A stretch of DNA of 64,000 bases from Jaapia argillacea MUCL 33604 (lineage: Eukaryota; Basidiomycota; Agaricomycetes; Jaapiales; Jaapiaceae): the NCBI GenBank assembly GCA_000697665.1, contig KL197763.1:96778-160777 (forward strand), given 5' to 3'. The position numbers and the translations under genes were made by a program. Shown here one piece after another: positions 22,497 to 34,990 of this stretch. The notes under the pieces were generated by a model. It made no database searches and had not been told where the DNA came from. It saw only the letters and a program-made list of their open reading frames with translations. Position 1 is the first letter of the stretch. Every line of letters begins with the position of its first letter.

Positions 22497-24280
22497 TTAC
22501 TCTTCATCTGGATCATGGAACATGGTCGTAGCGACCGAAGACGGGTTCACCAGGACTTGTATTTTTCGTTGCCGTGCCACATTCATTTGAGAACCCCTTT
22601 CAGAATCTGGAAAAGCCCATTTCTGCACAATTCGAACATCAGCAAAGATACGGGAAAGAGATTGGGCAATGGTCAGGAGGCCTTTGTCGGCATCGTCCAG
22701 GATAATCCAGTCGACGATTTGCAACCGCGCTACATTACTCCTCTGGAGAATTGGTGGAACGGGAGGATAGAGCGTATGTCAACGGCTCTGACAATCAACG
22801 GGATGTATATCCGCTCCCAATCCAAAGAACGAGCTGCTAGCGGGAGTAAACCGCGCAAGGTCAAACGAGGGTAAATCGGTTGCAGATCTTGTTGACAACC
22901 CATGTATACGTGACGCAAATTTGGCCAGGCATCACATAATTCTGACATGATTTCGTCGGTGAGATCATGAAAAAGCTGGGGAGTGTTCCAGAAAAACTAA
23001 GTGAGGTCCCGGAAGACGAAGAGGGGTCGGATTGAGATAGGAGCTTGACAGGTCTCCTCGAAGAACCCATATACATCTAGAAATGTGTCGGAGAGATGGA
23101 TCCTAGTGAGAGACTTGTGCCGTGGGATTCTATTGTGCATTATAGAGATGAGTTGTTGGAGGGATGCGTGTGTAATCGCTTGGTCAACGGAGATGGTGAG
23201 GTCGGAAAAGGCTAGTGAGTGGAATGCTCGGATTAGAGGGAGGTAGAGTTCGAGGGAAAAGAAGGGTAGGTGCGCCTCCAGTAACGCAGGGAAATTTTTA
23301 GTGGCGTTGTGGGGAGCATTAAATACGCCTGTGAAATCTTCGTAGGAGGTCTCGTAGGAGGACTTGTGATCGTACTGAAGCCGAAGGGACTTCAGGTTGG
23401 GAGAACTCCCGATATGACCCCATGCTGAAATGTCGAGGGTTAGTGAAGTGTCAAGGTGATATGATCAAGATTCGGGAGAGTATCCGAAAGTGCTTCAGAA
23501 AGCTCGGCAAAGAGCCACGGTGAGTAATCCTATACGTAAAGGACGAGCTCCTGAAGGGATTTGACGAATGACGGATACAAGTGCCTCCGCCTCGTCGGAT
23601 GGACGCTCCCAGTCCTTGATGACCAGTTTGACCAAACGAGGGCCAAGGAAAAGTTTTGAATAAAAAATGATTTCCCCCATCAAATCCTTGTCCTCATTTT
23701 CGTGGTTATCATCCTCCAAGCCGCTGGGATACGGAGGCCAGATCTAAATGAGTATCCGCAATTGAGATAGAGCGGAGGGCTGGCCGCGGAGTGCTAAACA
23801 TTGATACAGCATATAGTCCACGAGCGTTGGAGTCCACGGAGTTGAGACAGAGGATAGTCGAAGCTCCTTGATACGACGAGCGTAAAAGTCAAACCTGCCC
23901 CAGTCGGAAAGTTCAGGAAATGGTGGAAAACGGAACCCCTGACGGTGGTAGGGTCAGCTCGTATGACCACGGTCCACGAGTAATGAGAATCAAACGACAA
24001 ACCAAGTGACGTCGTCTGCCCGAAATTCGGGGGCCCACAGCCGCCTGGATAGAGTCATGAAGAGAGATCCAAGGTCGCCCTGTACACTCCAGAGCACGTC
24101 CAACGCGGGTTCTACGAATGTTCGACAAGTACGAGCAATCGCCGGCAAGTCGGAAGGCTGATTTTCATAAGCACATTGAACGATGATCTCAACGATTTCT
24201 GAGACGTGGCGTATTTTGTGCATGGCGACTAAACGTTCCTCGTTGGACTTGGAAAAATACGTGATGGATTTCAGGGCCAC
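22497..24280 (-). pseudogene. F-box/LRR-like pseudogene (frameshifts and stops)
   Basis: The 5' end (24280) encodes an F-box-like start: IRHVSEIVEIIVQCAYENQPSDL, an AIARTCRTFVEPALDVLW core. Downstream pieces in the right order are SDWGRFDFYARRIKELRLS, QPSALSQLRILI, GEIIFYSKLFLGPRLVKLVI, SLQELVLYV, LDISAWGHIGSSPNLKSLRL, LCDAWPNLRHVYMG and GLLPLAARSLDWERIYIPLI, ending near 22500. They lie in more than one frame. In-frame stops occur at 23746-23744 (after RILI) and 23532-23530 (after LVLYV), with a frame change between. The same architecture is seen at 31204-32898. I infer a dead copy of that F-box subfamily. Confidence 0.72.
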
Positions 24281-24365
24281 GTGGTCATCTCCGCTCCACT
24301 TCCGAGTCCGTCTTGCTTCTGCCGACTGCCCTGTTCACTGCCCTCATCTCTGTCTGCTATTTATC

Positions 24366-26130
24366 ATGGTTCAGCTGCTACCATCTGCTCTACGCCTTCT
24401 TCTCTCCTCGTTACTGTGGTCACCAGACCCAGAGCCCACCCTCATCCAATCCTCTGCCCTCCAATTTCAGCTGCGCCACCAGCACGCGCTCACCAACACC
24501 TCTACCGCAGTCTTCGCTGATGTACCCCCTTCCTTCATTCAAGAAACCTATCGAGTCTCCAGTCGACGTTTAACCTCACACAGACCCTACTCACAGGCCG
24601 CTTTCCAGAATGCCCGGCAGAGGTCGATTGAGAGTGTCCGGATGAGAGCTCTGGGTCAGGGGAATCAGACTGGAATGAGGACGGAAAGGATGTTGTGGGA
24701 GGACATAGAGGTGCTTGGGCCGGAAGTAGGGGAGAGGGAGACTGTTCTGACCCTGGCTAAGATGACGAATAACGCGTATATGCAGCCGAGCGACGCTCAG
24801 TGGTACGACTTGAGTTCAGATTGGAACGCCGTAAGTGTCCTCGCCCCTCCTGCTTCTGGGACTCGGAATATCGCTGTTTTCGCTCTTAGATACCCTATCT
24901 CGGAATGTCGACTGACTCGTTGTTCTCAGAGCTACCCGTTTGGCTGGGAACCAGACGAAGACGGTTTCAGAGGCCACGTCTTCGTCTCCACAGACAACTC
25001 CACCGTAGTCGTCTCAATCAAAGGCACATCCGCAAGTTGGATCGTAGGCGGAGGCGGCCCAACCACACGTAAAGACAAACTTAACGATAACCTCCTCTTT
25101 TCCTGCTGTTGCGCAAGAGTAGGGCCGACATGGTGGCCAGTTTGTGATTGCTATTCAGGGGGTTATAAATGTGATTTGAACTGTTTGGAGAAGAGTTTGG
25201 TGGAGGATAGTTTGTTTTATCCTGTTGGGATCGTACGTGTTTTCCTTTCTCTCGGCCCTGCCGAAGCTGATCAACGCGACTCGAATAGAACTTATACAAC
25301 AACGTGTCGTATATGTATCCAGACGCGACCATCTGGATGACAGGTATCTATCTCTCCTTGGATCCTTTTGCTATCCTTTGACCAATCCACCTAGGGCATT
25401 CACTGGGCGGCGCATTAGCATCTCTCGTCGGGTCAACTTTCGGGGCTCCAGTTGTAGCCTTTGAAGCTCCAGGGGAGAAAATGGCTGCCCGACGCCTCCA
25501 TCTTCCATCTCCTGTTCGTCCCCTCTTTATTCCTCATCTCTCGTTCCCGTGTATTTATGAACCGTCTCGTGTTCCGAATAGCCCTCCACTCAACACATCA
25601 CCCACGTCTACCACACCGCCGACCCTATCGCTATGGGAACTTGCAACGGTGTGTCTTCGACGTGCGCTATCGCCGGTTACGCTATGGAATCAAGGTCAGC
25701 CCTTCATTCATTCATTCATTCATTCATTTGTTCCCCCTCTTTCTCTACTTCGATATCCTTTCCAAGTGCTGATTGCATCGAATCGAATCCATACAGATGT
25801 CATTTAGGAAAGGTGATCAAATACGACACCGTCTCCAAACTAAACTGGGGAGTCGACGTTCGTACACATCCTATCAGAGTCGTTATCGAAAGGTTATTAG
25901 CGGAAGATTGGGAACCTGCTCCGAAAGATGGCAAGGAGGGCGATGAAAGGGGGAAGGGAAAGCAGGTCCCCGAACCTATCGAAGAGGAGGATTGCGTGGT
26001 GAGTTACTCTCCTATTTCTGATTCAATGCGGCGAGGTTGATTGGCGTGGGTTTTTGTGTTGTAGGATTGTTTCAATTGGGAGTATGGAGAGTTCAAAAAT
26101 GTTCCGTCTCTTGGCGGATGTGGGTGGTAG
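24366..26130 (+). CDS. ATG15: Autophagy lipase Atg15 (phospholipase B-like, class 3 lipase)
   Basis: Seven exons (24366-24830, 24930-25232, 25289-25343, 25395-25513, 25582-25694, 25797-25998, 26065-26130) give 440 aa. The N-terminus is hydrophobic ([18 protein letters not shown]) and should anchor the protein in ER/MVB membrane. Family motifs: [83 protein letters not shown], the nucleophile elbow [14 protein letters not shown] with the catalytic Ser, the Asp segment [12 protein letters not shown], and [10 protein letters not shown]. Atg15 breaks down intravacuolar autophagic and MVB vesicles. Intron 5 holds an ATTC/TTCA microsatellite (about 25699-25725) and starts GTCAGC. It lies among F-box genes, with no functional link implied. 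Confidence 0.93.
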
Positions 26131-26597
26131 ACTTTTTACAGCATAACCCTCGACATGCGGGCTTCGTTTGGATCCCGTCTGGGGGGTTTGGAGGATTGGG
26201 TGTATCGAGAAGAGAGGATTTAGAAAGTAATGTCGTGTCCGTGTGTAATCATCTCACAACTACCGGTGCTACTCCTCGTCGTTCGCTCATGGCCCCATAC
26301 AATGAATGCGCGTCAGGAGGACGTCTGTATGTACATCACTGTGGGACTAGTCGAGGAATAGACAGGAGCCCAAAAACCTGTTCCATATCGCCAGAGATAT
26401 TTTATTCGATCCCTCACCCGAAAGAAACGCAAGCGAGTGAATGTGCACGCTCAACGAAATCCGACCCCCGGTTCCTCCAATCTCGAAATGACGTCGTGGA
26501 TTACACTCTTCGTCGGAGTCGTCTCTAACTTGTAATATTGAGGTCAGTTGGGTCTGAAATGCCCGACAGAATTTGAAAAGCCGTACTGGCATCTCCT
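26131..26597. other. Intergenic, convergent 3' flanks
   Basis: Lies between ATG15 (plus) and an F-box gene (minus). No gene or repeat seen. Confidence 0.35.
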
Positions 26598-28178
26598 CTA
26601 CCCTTCAATCCTCCTCCTGGCCATGTCAGCTTGAATCGCTAAGGACAAGTGGTTGAGAGAATCGCTAACTTCATCCCATGTATTCTTTTCTTTCAACCGG
26701 AACCGGACGTTATCCTGTTTTACATCCGACAAATATGGAAATAGCCGATTCAGGAGGAGTGCGAGTTTTCGCGGATGATCTGCTTTTGTAGTGCCAGAGA
26801 CAATTAGCGTTTGAAGGGGATGGGATAAGATGGGGATGTCGCATAGATTGGGTAGATCAGAGGTGGTAAAGTCCAATCGGAGGATGCGTAGGACCGAACA
26901 GTGATGGGCGAGGGAGGAGAGGCAGTGAATAGTCGGATAGGCCTTTGCGCGTCGATATTTGATGGATAATTGCTTGAGACCTGGGCACGAGCGAACAACC
27001 GCTTCCACTCCAGCATCCTGAAAGGAAAAAAGCGGGATTTTAGAGGACGATGAGAACGAGACAGAGATATTTTCCAGTCCTCGTACGGACAGAAGTGGTT
27101 CAAGGATGAATGAAATATCATAAAATTCGACATCTGGAGGGGCTTTGACAGAAGCAGAGAGGTGGATCTTGCGTAGTGATGGGAGAAAATGGGCGAGAGG
27201 TCCTCGCAACACAGGGACAGAAGTGGCAACCCGACACGAAAGCGAAAGATCGTGAAGTCGCGGTAGGGATAGTGACCGAAGCGTGGCCGTTATCACTGAT
27301 GTATGACCCGAGAGTGACAGTCTCTCCAGCAATGACAATGAGCCATGGCTGAAGGTGCCCTCGATATAGGGTGAAGAACCAACATCCAATTCCATATCCT
27401 TGAGTTTCGAAATGAACGAAAGGAGGGGGAACAAATGTTGAGGGCTTGTGGCATTTTTCAAAACCAAATGTTGAAGTTTGCCGAATCCTGTGATATGCTG
27501 GGGATATTTGGGAATTTCCCCGTAAAGTTCGAACCCCTCTAGGTTGGGAACGACGGCGGCAAGCCGGCTCAGAGAGAGCTCAATGATATGAGCACCGGGT
27601 GATCCATCTAGAAGTCGAGGACAACCTGAAAGTCCCCAGCTCCATCCAACTCCGGCGGTGTAGACCGCAGCGTATCGAAGGGACGGTGACATGAACAACA
27701 AGACTCCAGGAGCAGGCGGAGCCCAGGACAGCTTCTGAAGAGAAGGAGTGATAGGATCGTGTCCTGACGACTGGGCCATGTATATGTAGAAGGATGAGTC
27801 GATGGCGATGTCTTCGAGAAGCCGGAGTGATCGAACAAATTTTCCATATTCTTTCATGCGCGCCAACTGCCGATCTGTGGGGGAGGTGCACAAAAACTTG
27901 AAGAAAGGGAGTCAGCAGATTGTTGACTTTGCATGTGATTGATCAAGTAGAGACGACCTCACGTAGATTTTATCGACCAGTTGGAAGGATGGAAGCAGTT
28001 TGAATAGTGGCAGTGCGCTCTTCATATCCCTCCATAGCACCATCGCCCCCGGTTGGAACCACGACCGGCAGCAACGTATGACCATTGCTAGTGTCTGGGT
28101 ACCGGAAGGTTCCTCCATGAGAATATTGAAGCAATGGTAAAGAATGTCGAAGTTTTCAAGCATGGGATGACAAGCCAT
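26598..28178 (-). CDS. F-box/LRR-like protein
   Basis: Two exons, 28178-27963 and 27896-26598, give 504 aa. Exon 1 (72 codons) has the group's F-box-like region: NFDILYHCFNIL, then MVIRCCRSWFQPGAMVLWRDM and ALPLFKLLPSFQ. Exon 2 starts FLCTSPTDRQLARMKEY and continues with many Leu-rich strands, for example LSLLERLSLSGHTSVI and LHDLSLSCR, ending near AIQADMARRRIEG. The single intron sits where it does in the genes at 10552, 13906 and 29099, which marks them as one subfamily. Probable SCF-type adaptor of unknown target. Confidence 0.75.
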
Positions 28179-29098
28179 GAGTTCGATCGATGATTTGGCG
28201 GTGAGATGTCTGAAACCGAGATCAGGATGGTGTACTTAGGCATATGAAGTGGAGCTGAAAACTAACGAGTAGTCGCGAACAAGCCAGTGAAGGCGAATCT
28301 GAGAGATCTTGGTTGATACAATAAGAGCTGAGAAGTACGTTATAATTAACTCACCCACTTTAACTTGGGCGAGCTTGGGCGCCTTTTGCCTCGTGTCATG
28401 CTCGTGTCAGTCACGATACCTGCGCTGATCTGATACAGCGACGGCGAGGTACAACGAGGCAATAAGATATAGTGGCCAGGCAAATTGTAGAACGATCACC
28501 ATCGCAAGACTCTGCTGGTCGAGAGCCTAAGACGATCTGAAACGAATAGATTCCCAAAACACCCAATAATGTGTTGCTCTCACTAAGACAACATTCGGCG
28601 ACCTCGTCAACTTCCACCATTGAACATCAGATCAATTTGAGTAAAGCCAAAATTGGGCGTACACACCTCGAGTATGAATTAACGACTCGAGAAAACTTCG
28701 CCAGGTAGTCGTTTACATCAACCCGCGCATTCCTCCTTGGCCTCATATGCATATGGGGAGTGTCCTGTGGCCATCTAAAGCGCAAAGTAGGATAGGCAAA
28801 GAGGAACTGAGAACTACTGAGAAACCTCCGAACCTTCACGAACAAGTGGTGAATCTGAGATATGATGGTGGAAACGATAACGCGGAGCGATAGCTTCAGA
28901 ACGTGCCGCTCATTGCCTTCAGCAGAAGAATGTATTTACCGAAGCAGTTAACACTAGACGGAGTCCTTCAAACAAAATACAACAAACTACGACAATACAT
29001 GGTAGCGAGGGACATTACTGGACTAATGCACTGTTGATAACCATGGAAAGCTGCATGCAGCTTCCGAGATACACAAGTCTTACAGACAATTGACTGGC
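28179..29098. other. Intergenic, nothing seen
   Basis: About 900 bp with only short overlapping frames. No domain, repeat or RNA gene recognised. Confidence 0.35.
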
Positions 29099-30670
29099 TC
29101 ATAGCATATTCCAACCCATTCGTACCCTCTCATCCTCTCTTGCATAATACAGATCCCTCAGCCCGATACTTACCTCGAGCCACTTTGCTCTCGATCTCTG
29201 GTCAAGACCTAAGTCAATCCCCAAGTCGAGACTGTCCAGCTCCGGAAACAGTCGATTGAGGAGATAGGCCGTCTGTCGAGGATCTGTGACCTTTGCGTTG
29301 GTGGGGACGTACAGATCTCGAAGAGGGTGGGACAAGATCGGAACGTCCGCACGAGAAGGTAATATCGTCGCATCAAAGTTTAAGTCCAGTGCCTCCAGAG
29401 CTGGGCAGAGGCGAGCGAGGGTGGTGAGGAAACCGAAGGTGGGAGTCACATATGGTGGGTTGTATCGGAGCGAGAAACGCTTCAGATGAGGCCATGAGGA
29501 TGCCATGGACTCCGCGTCCGCGTCGGATAGACGCAATAGCGTGCGAGTTTGAAGCTCTCCAACCATAAAGTGGACTGTGACCTCTCGAACATGTTTCAGC
29601 CGCAATAGCGGCTCGATGGCGTGAAGGATGTTCACTGATGTCTGGTCGGGTCCCGCGAGTGTTGTTGTGAGCTCGAAATATTTGGCCAAAGCAGGTACCT
29701 TCACGAGGCAAAGGCGTAAATCCGAAGGTGTTGTTGTACCGTGACCAGATAGTTTAATCGTCTCGACGCATGGTAACGTTAGCCGTTGAAGCACGAGACC
29801 CATCTTCAATATCCCTCCCCTGAGAATGAGTGACTCCAAACTCGGTAACGTCCCAGCGATGAGAGTATTCTCAGCACCCAGGTCGTTAACGTTCATGGAT
29901 AACTTCCGGAGACTCTGGATTTCGGGGAGAAGGTTGAATAGACGATGTCCACCCATACTATCCACCGAAAGCTCTCTGAGGGTCGGAAACGCCGCAATAT
30001 GGTTCACCGGATGGTGCATGAACCCAACAATATCAAGCTTCTCGATTCCGAGCGCCACAGACGCGAGGCGACTGAGAAACAGAGCCACAATCTGGTCTCC
30101 TTGAAGCGAACTTGGATCTCGAGTCGGGGTCGCGGTGCGAGATATTTGGATACTCGTGCACAGGTTGACTTGTCGAAGAGAAGGTGACAGGAACAGGAGG
30201 GAGCCAGCGACGGGATAGAGCCAGCTCAAGTGGCGAATGGATGGTAGTAGGGGCTCCATGCCCGCCAACTGTGAGAGGACGAGATAAACGGAGGGGTCCA
30301 CCTGATAGTTTAGGCCTCGATGGTCGAGGGAGTTGATCAGAGTCGCATATTCTTTGAGTCGATCCCATTCTTGGGGAGAGGGCAGCTTGTTCATCACCTA
30401 AAAATTGTCATTGAGGTGAGAGGGAAGAATTTGAGGGAAACTTACATAGACGCCATTCGTCATCGTGAATGAGGGGAGGATTCGAAACAAAGGAATGGGG
30501 CTCTTCATATCACGCCATAAAACCTTCGCAGCTGGGAGAAACCAGGAACGGCAGCATATCATTGAATTCGCAAGAGTCCGTTTATCGAGGTTATCGGGTG
30601 ATCGATCCCAACATGACTCGAAGATTTGAATGAGAATGTCGACTTTGTGTAACAGCGGATGCGCTGACAT
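29099..30670 (-). CDS. F-box/LRR-like protein
   Basis: Two exons, 30670-30446 and 30397-29099, give 507 aa. The ATG at 30670 is chosen because it gives MSAHPLLHKVDILIQIFESC, which aligns with the starts of the sister genes. The frame is open further upstream to 30787 but without family similarity. The F-box-like core reads TLANSMICCRSWFLPAAKVLWRDM and is followed by PIPLFRILPSFT. Exon 2 starts VMNKLPSPQEWDRLKEYA and is Leu-rich throughout, e.g. LPSLESLILRGGILKMGLVL. Same intron position as the other members. Confidence 0.77.
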
Positions 30671-31203
30671 CTTGGAATACAGGCCAAATACCGAAATGGC
30701 GGGACTGAAGCCAAGCCGAGGGTTAAAGACTGGGAACAAGTTGCAAATAGTCCCCGTACCTCTGTAAGCCACTTGCTTGACGACCAACTACGCACCAAAG
30801 AAATTCGGTGGGCCCCTTCGACAAGTAGTCCTCCGAGTAGACACGGAGTTACAACTAGACAAGGAGGTTAGCCTGATGCCAGCGTAGACAGGAACTCAAG
30901 CGTGAAGATCGACAGGACTACGGAGAGGGTGGGAGTGGGAGAAAGGGACGGTGCCAATAATGAAGGACGCGTTGTTATGGTTTGTTGGGGACAAAGGCTT
31001 TGCGCCACGGCCAGGGGATTGTCAGAATGTCGATTGTTTTACATGGAGATGACGACAGCAATGATTAGCCCTCAGCATTATAAGTCAGGATAATGTCCAC
31101 CAGAATATAGCGTGCGTGGCGAAGGGTAAATATTTATCGTACACAACCGGAGAGAAACATTCGAACGCTCGAGGGGGGTCAATGCTTAGTCCGAATCCAC
31201 AGG
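30671..31203. other. Intergenic, nothing seen
   Basis: Upstream DNA of the F-box gene and 3' flank of the next one. No gene or repeat recognised. Confidence 0.35.
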
Positions 31204-32898
31204 TCATTTCTCCGAGTTCACGAGCGCTTGAAGCTTTCGTTGTTGTCCGTTCAATCCGTTGGGATACGTCTGGTCGCAAATAGGGAAAAGAAACCGCAAG
31301 TACCGAGCCATCGCCTCCAGGTCTCCATCGGCCTCTTCAATCACCATCCACTGACCTAATCGCAGGGATGTAACTCTACTATGACCGTTTGCAGGAAAGA
31401 AGGAGGAGGGAAGAATGTCAGAGGCCTGGGCGATCAAGGGGATGCTAATCTCCGAAAGCAAGGGATGGCTGGCTAGGGGAAGTAATCCGCGTAGTGCGAC
31501 GGAAGGGGGTTCCGTCTGATGTGATAGCACAGGGCTATCCAGCACAAGGGGGTCCAGGCGCAAACAGCGTAAGGATGGCCAGGAAGCGACGAGGTCGGTC
31601 ATCGTGCTATCCCCCAAATCGTCAAAGGAATAAGAGGTGCCCCATATGAATGAAACGAGATTGTGAAGCATAGAGAGGGGCCTCAACGAGATGGAAAGAT
31701 CTGGTGGGCGGCGGAGAGGAAGGTCACGGCGGCTTCTTTTCCCCGAACAATCACTTTTGATGGAGGTGAGGGATAGCTTTTCGCTCAATATCGAGATGAA
31801 TTGACGAGACGAAAATGGCGAAAACGGAAGTCTGATGAGGATGTCGATTTCTGAGAGAAAGGGAGAGCCACAAGCGCGTATTAAAGATAGGTATGGATCA
31901 CATGAATTGGCATATAAAACCATTTCCTGGACCGCGGGGAACGCATTGGGACTTTCGACAAGGAAGTCGAATCCGGTTTGTGGGGTGGATCTAATGACGG
32001 GTGCGTGGGCGTTCAGGCAATTGGAAAACGAGATGCACTTCAATGTCTTCAAGCTCACGAGGTGAGCCCAGGTGGTCATATCCAACGGAGTGTAGTGGGC
32101 AATAGAAGCGATGTGATTGAGAGTCTTTAAGGGCTCAGACAGTGCTACAAACACTGAGGATCGTCCCGGATCGTGATTTACGTTGAGTTCACGTAAGTGG
32201 GGGCACTCCTTGGGAAGTCGAGAGATGAAGGATGTGATAGATTCCATTGTGGAAGTTCCTGGGCTCCAACCACGGATGGATATACGAGTCAGTTTGGGAC
32301 CGAGAAAGAGATTGGCATAGGGAAAGAAATTAATGTCGTCGGAAGCCTCGTCACCTTCATCATCCGACCAGTCATGTTCATCATGTCAACCATCCAAAGG
32401 CCACGACCATCCAAGGGTATGCAGTTGCGGGAGGAGAGGAGAAGGTCGATGCAGAGCCAACGACTGAAAAATGTTGAGCGCAATGAGCCCAGGGGATCTG
32501 GGGAAGTAGCCTGGATAGCGAAAATCTCCGAACAACAATGCTCCCAACTCCCTAATCCGATGAGAGTAGAACTAGAATCTCGCCCAATCAGCAGGTCGTG
32601 GTTCACGTTGAAAGGCCTGGTTTTCGTTGGTTAGTATCAGATCGTCGAATACGATACGGTAAGTCACACGAACCAAGTAAGGGCGGCCCTTCCCTGTCTT
32701 CTCCTCCAACCATAAGTCAGATGGCATGGTCATGATAAGCGGGGCGAGATCGCTTTGGATGCGCCAGAGAGCATCGAGAGCTGGATGCATGAAGAGTCGA
32801 CAAGTCCGAGCGAAAGCTGGGAGGTCGGAAGGCCATGCGTCGTCGATGTATGCAACTACGATGATGAGAATATCGGTGATCTGTAAGGCGTAGTGCAT
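31204..32898 (-). pseudogene. F-box/LRR-like gene with two in-frame stops
   Basis: From the ATG at 32898 one frame runs 565 codons to the stop at 31204, broken only by TAG at 32574-32572 (ADWARF-stop-FYSHRI) and TGA at 32388-32386 (PLDG-stop-HDEHD). Sequence on both sides of each stop continues the family, so neither looks like a true end. The F-box-like start reads LQITDILIIVVAYIDDAWPSDL, then AFARTCRLFMHPALDALWR. Later parts include NLFLGPKLTRISIRGW, CPHLRELNVN and GLLPLASHPLLSEISIPLIA, matching pieces of the pseudogene at 22497-24280. An intron removing each stop is not obvious. Recent decay is the simplest reading; read-through or sequence error cannot be excluded. Confidence 0.7.
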
Positions 32899-33781
32899 GA
32901 TGCACACGTGTTCAATGACTGGGTGGAATGGTTGCGAAGCCGTTCGAGGAGGTGGAGGTGGGAGGGTGTAGCAGGGTGTGTTATGACTGCAACATGAGGC
33001 CACGTGCCAACACGCATGACGAGCTTCAGCCTTATGTAAAACAGAAAGCAGATGGAAGCCAATGTTCCTCGGACTGCACCTCGCGGAACTACTCCCAACC
33101 CATGATGGCTTCCTTATGCGTATATTCAGACGAGTTTGACCCAGTATGAAGAAACTGAGGATCTTTCGAAGTTTTATCATCATCCGAGTCAGAATCAAGG
33201 GATCTTCGAAGGCCCTTGGGGCGCTCTGACTCGTTCCAGTCATCCCTTCGACAGATGAAAGTATGTCTTCCATCTTACAAGCTTTCATCATACCCTGACT
33301 TTTGGCTTACAAGTTAGCATAATACTGACCAACTTCTTAGCACCACCGTTATGGGCATTAGGACGGCCACCTCCGACGCTCCCAAAATATGATTGGCGAT
33401 ATTGGTCTGTCGCGGCTCTTAAAGTCTCCGAATCGTCAGACTTGGTAGGGACTCGGGAGTTTTTTTCGGGGAAAAACAGAGTTGAGCGCCCCGAAAAAGC
33501 AGGGTGCAACGGTGTGGCGGTGTTACGAAGTCTCGTAGCGCCCGACGATCCAGATGCCGTAACCATTGCTGGCTACCATCTGTCTCTTCTGGTCGACCAC
33601 ACTGTTGTGGCATGCTGGGACCTCCACCTCCCCATAGAAAAAGGATGCTCACTATAGTAGTTGTCGCAGTATTGGTATTTGTGCCACACGAGCCCTTGGC
33701 TTTGACGCTCGATTTTTGTTTATAAGGGCGTACTGATTTGCATGCGATGGACCTCTTCTATTGAAATCAACTCTCAACACC
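32899..33781. other. Intergenic, unassigned
   Basis: A minus frame of 92 codons (33566-33288) and several overlapping short frames show no recognisable domain. No repeat noticed. Confidence 0.35.
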
Positions 33782-34990
33782 ATGCACATCAACACCAGTG
33801 CGCCCTCCCTTCTCTCCAGGTCTCTACCTGGCTCGCCCGGATCCGGGCTCTTTCCCCGTAAAGGGGGTGGTGGTGGAGGGGGAGGTGGTCATGGGGGTGG
33901 GGATGGTGGTGGCCACTCCAGCGGTGAGAGCGGTGAAAGTGGCGGAGCCAAAGGGTTGACCACAGGATCCTCCCGCTCCTCATCTGGGTTTTCACTCGGC
34001 TCAAACTCCGACAAACGCTATGTGGAACCTTACGGCGGTGGTGGCGGCAAACCCTTCACTTTGCCATCGGGCTCACCCTACTCTGGAAGACTAGCAGGTG
34101 GTGGTTCAAGAGTGAGTCATTGCTTTTTTTCTCGTGTGGAGTTCCGATTTGATTTTAGAACAGAGCCAGGTTTATGGCACCTCGCGATACGGCAGTGGAT
34201 ATCCATACGGTGGGGCCGGAAGTTACATCGATAATCGCCCTCTCCCTTTCGTCTTCTGGCCAATCTCGATTGCCCCAAACTACTACAGCTTCGATACAGT
34301 ATGTCTTCCTTTTTTGGGTCCTGCATCCAGTTCTGAGTTATCGTGTCGCAGTACTCTCACTTTAATGATTCCGGTCGCCCCGGAGGGAACGTCAGTACTG
34401 TTGTTCTCAGGGCCAATGTTACACTACACACCACAGAGATATACCGCATCATCGGCGATCAGCTCTCAGTTACCGCGGTCCTCGACGCGCTGGTCACCAA
34501 TTGCTCCGTTCAGAACACTACCATATCTTTCCTCGAACCGAACACCTACTCTTATCCCCAACCGGAGCAAATTGTGCAATGGTATCGAGCGTCGACGTTT
34601 GGACTTTCCCTCGACTCCTACAATAACACTGCGGCACTGCCGTCCAACATGCCGGTCAGTAACGACACGTCTCCCCTCTCGCTCAGTGAAGATACGCCTC
34701 TCCCGTCAGGCCTCAATGCGACTTATCTTCATTGTCTCAACACTACGATTGGGGTGTCGGTTCCTCTCGTCGACCCTCCTCCGAGCGGCTGGAGCGATGA
34801 CGCCCTCGCTGGATTGGTGATTGGTATCGTAGTGGTCGGCTTCTTGATCATCCTTCTCATATGTCTCTGTAACCCTCTCAAAGCCAAATTTAAGGTCCTC
34901 TTCGGTCTCCGTAGGTCCAAGGGACAACCGCTCGAGATACCTTTGCTAAAGGCTGGGAGATTGCGCGAGGAACGGGGAGACCTTCTCTGA
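33782..34990 (+). CDS. Gly-rich single-pass membrane protein, conserved in Agaricomycetes
   Basis: Three exons, 33782-34111, 34164-34298 and 34352-34990, give 367 aa. The N-terminal part reads SLPGSPGSGLFPRKGG and runs into a Gly/Ser-rich tract. Then come SQVYGTSRYGSGYP, FVFWPISIAPNYY and a region with several N-glycosylation sequons (NVST, NCSV, NTTI, NNTA). A single hydrophobic helix LAGLVIGIVVVGFLIILLICLC near the C-terminus is followed by a basic cytoplasmic tail. From memory the SLPGSPGSG and VYGTS...GSGYP motifs mark a conserved hypothetical family of mushroom-forming fungi. The topology suggests a cell-surface or secretory-pathway protein. No function known. Confidence 0.78.
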
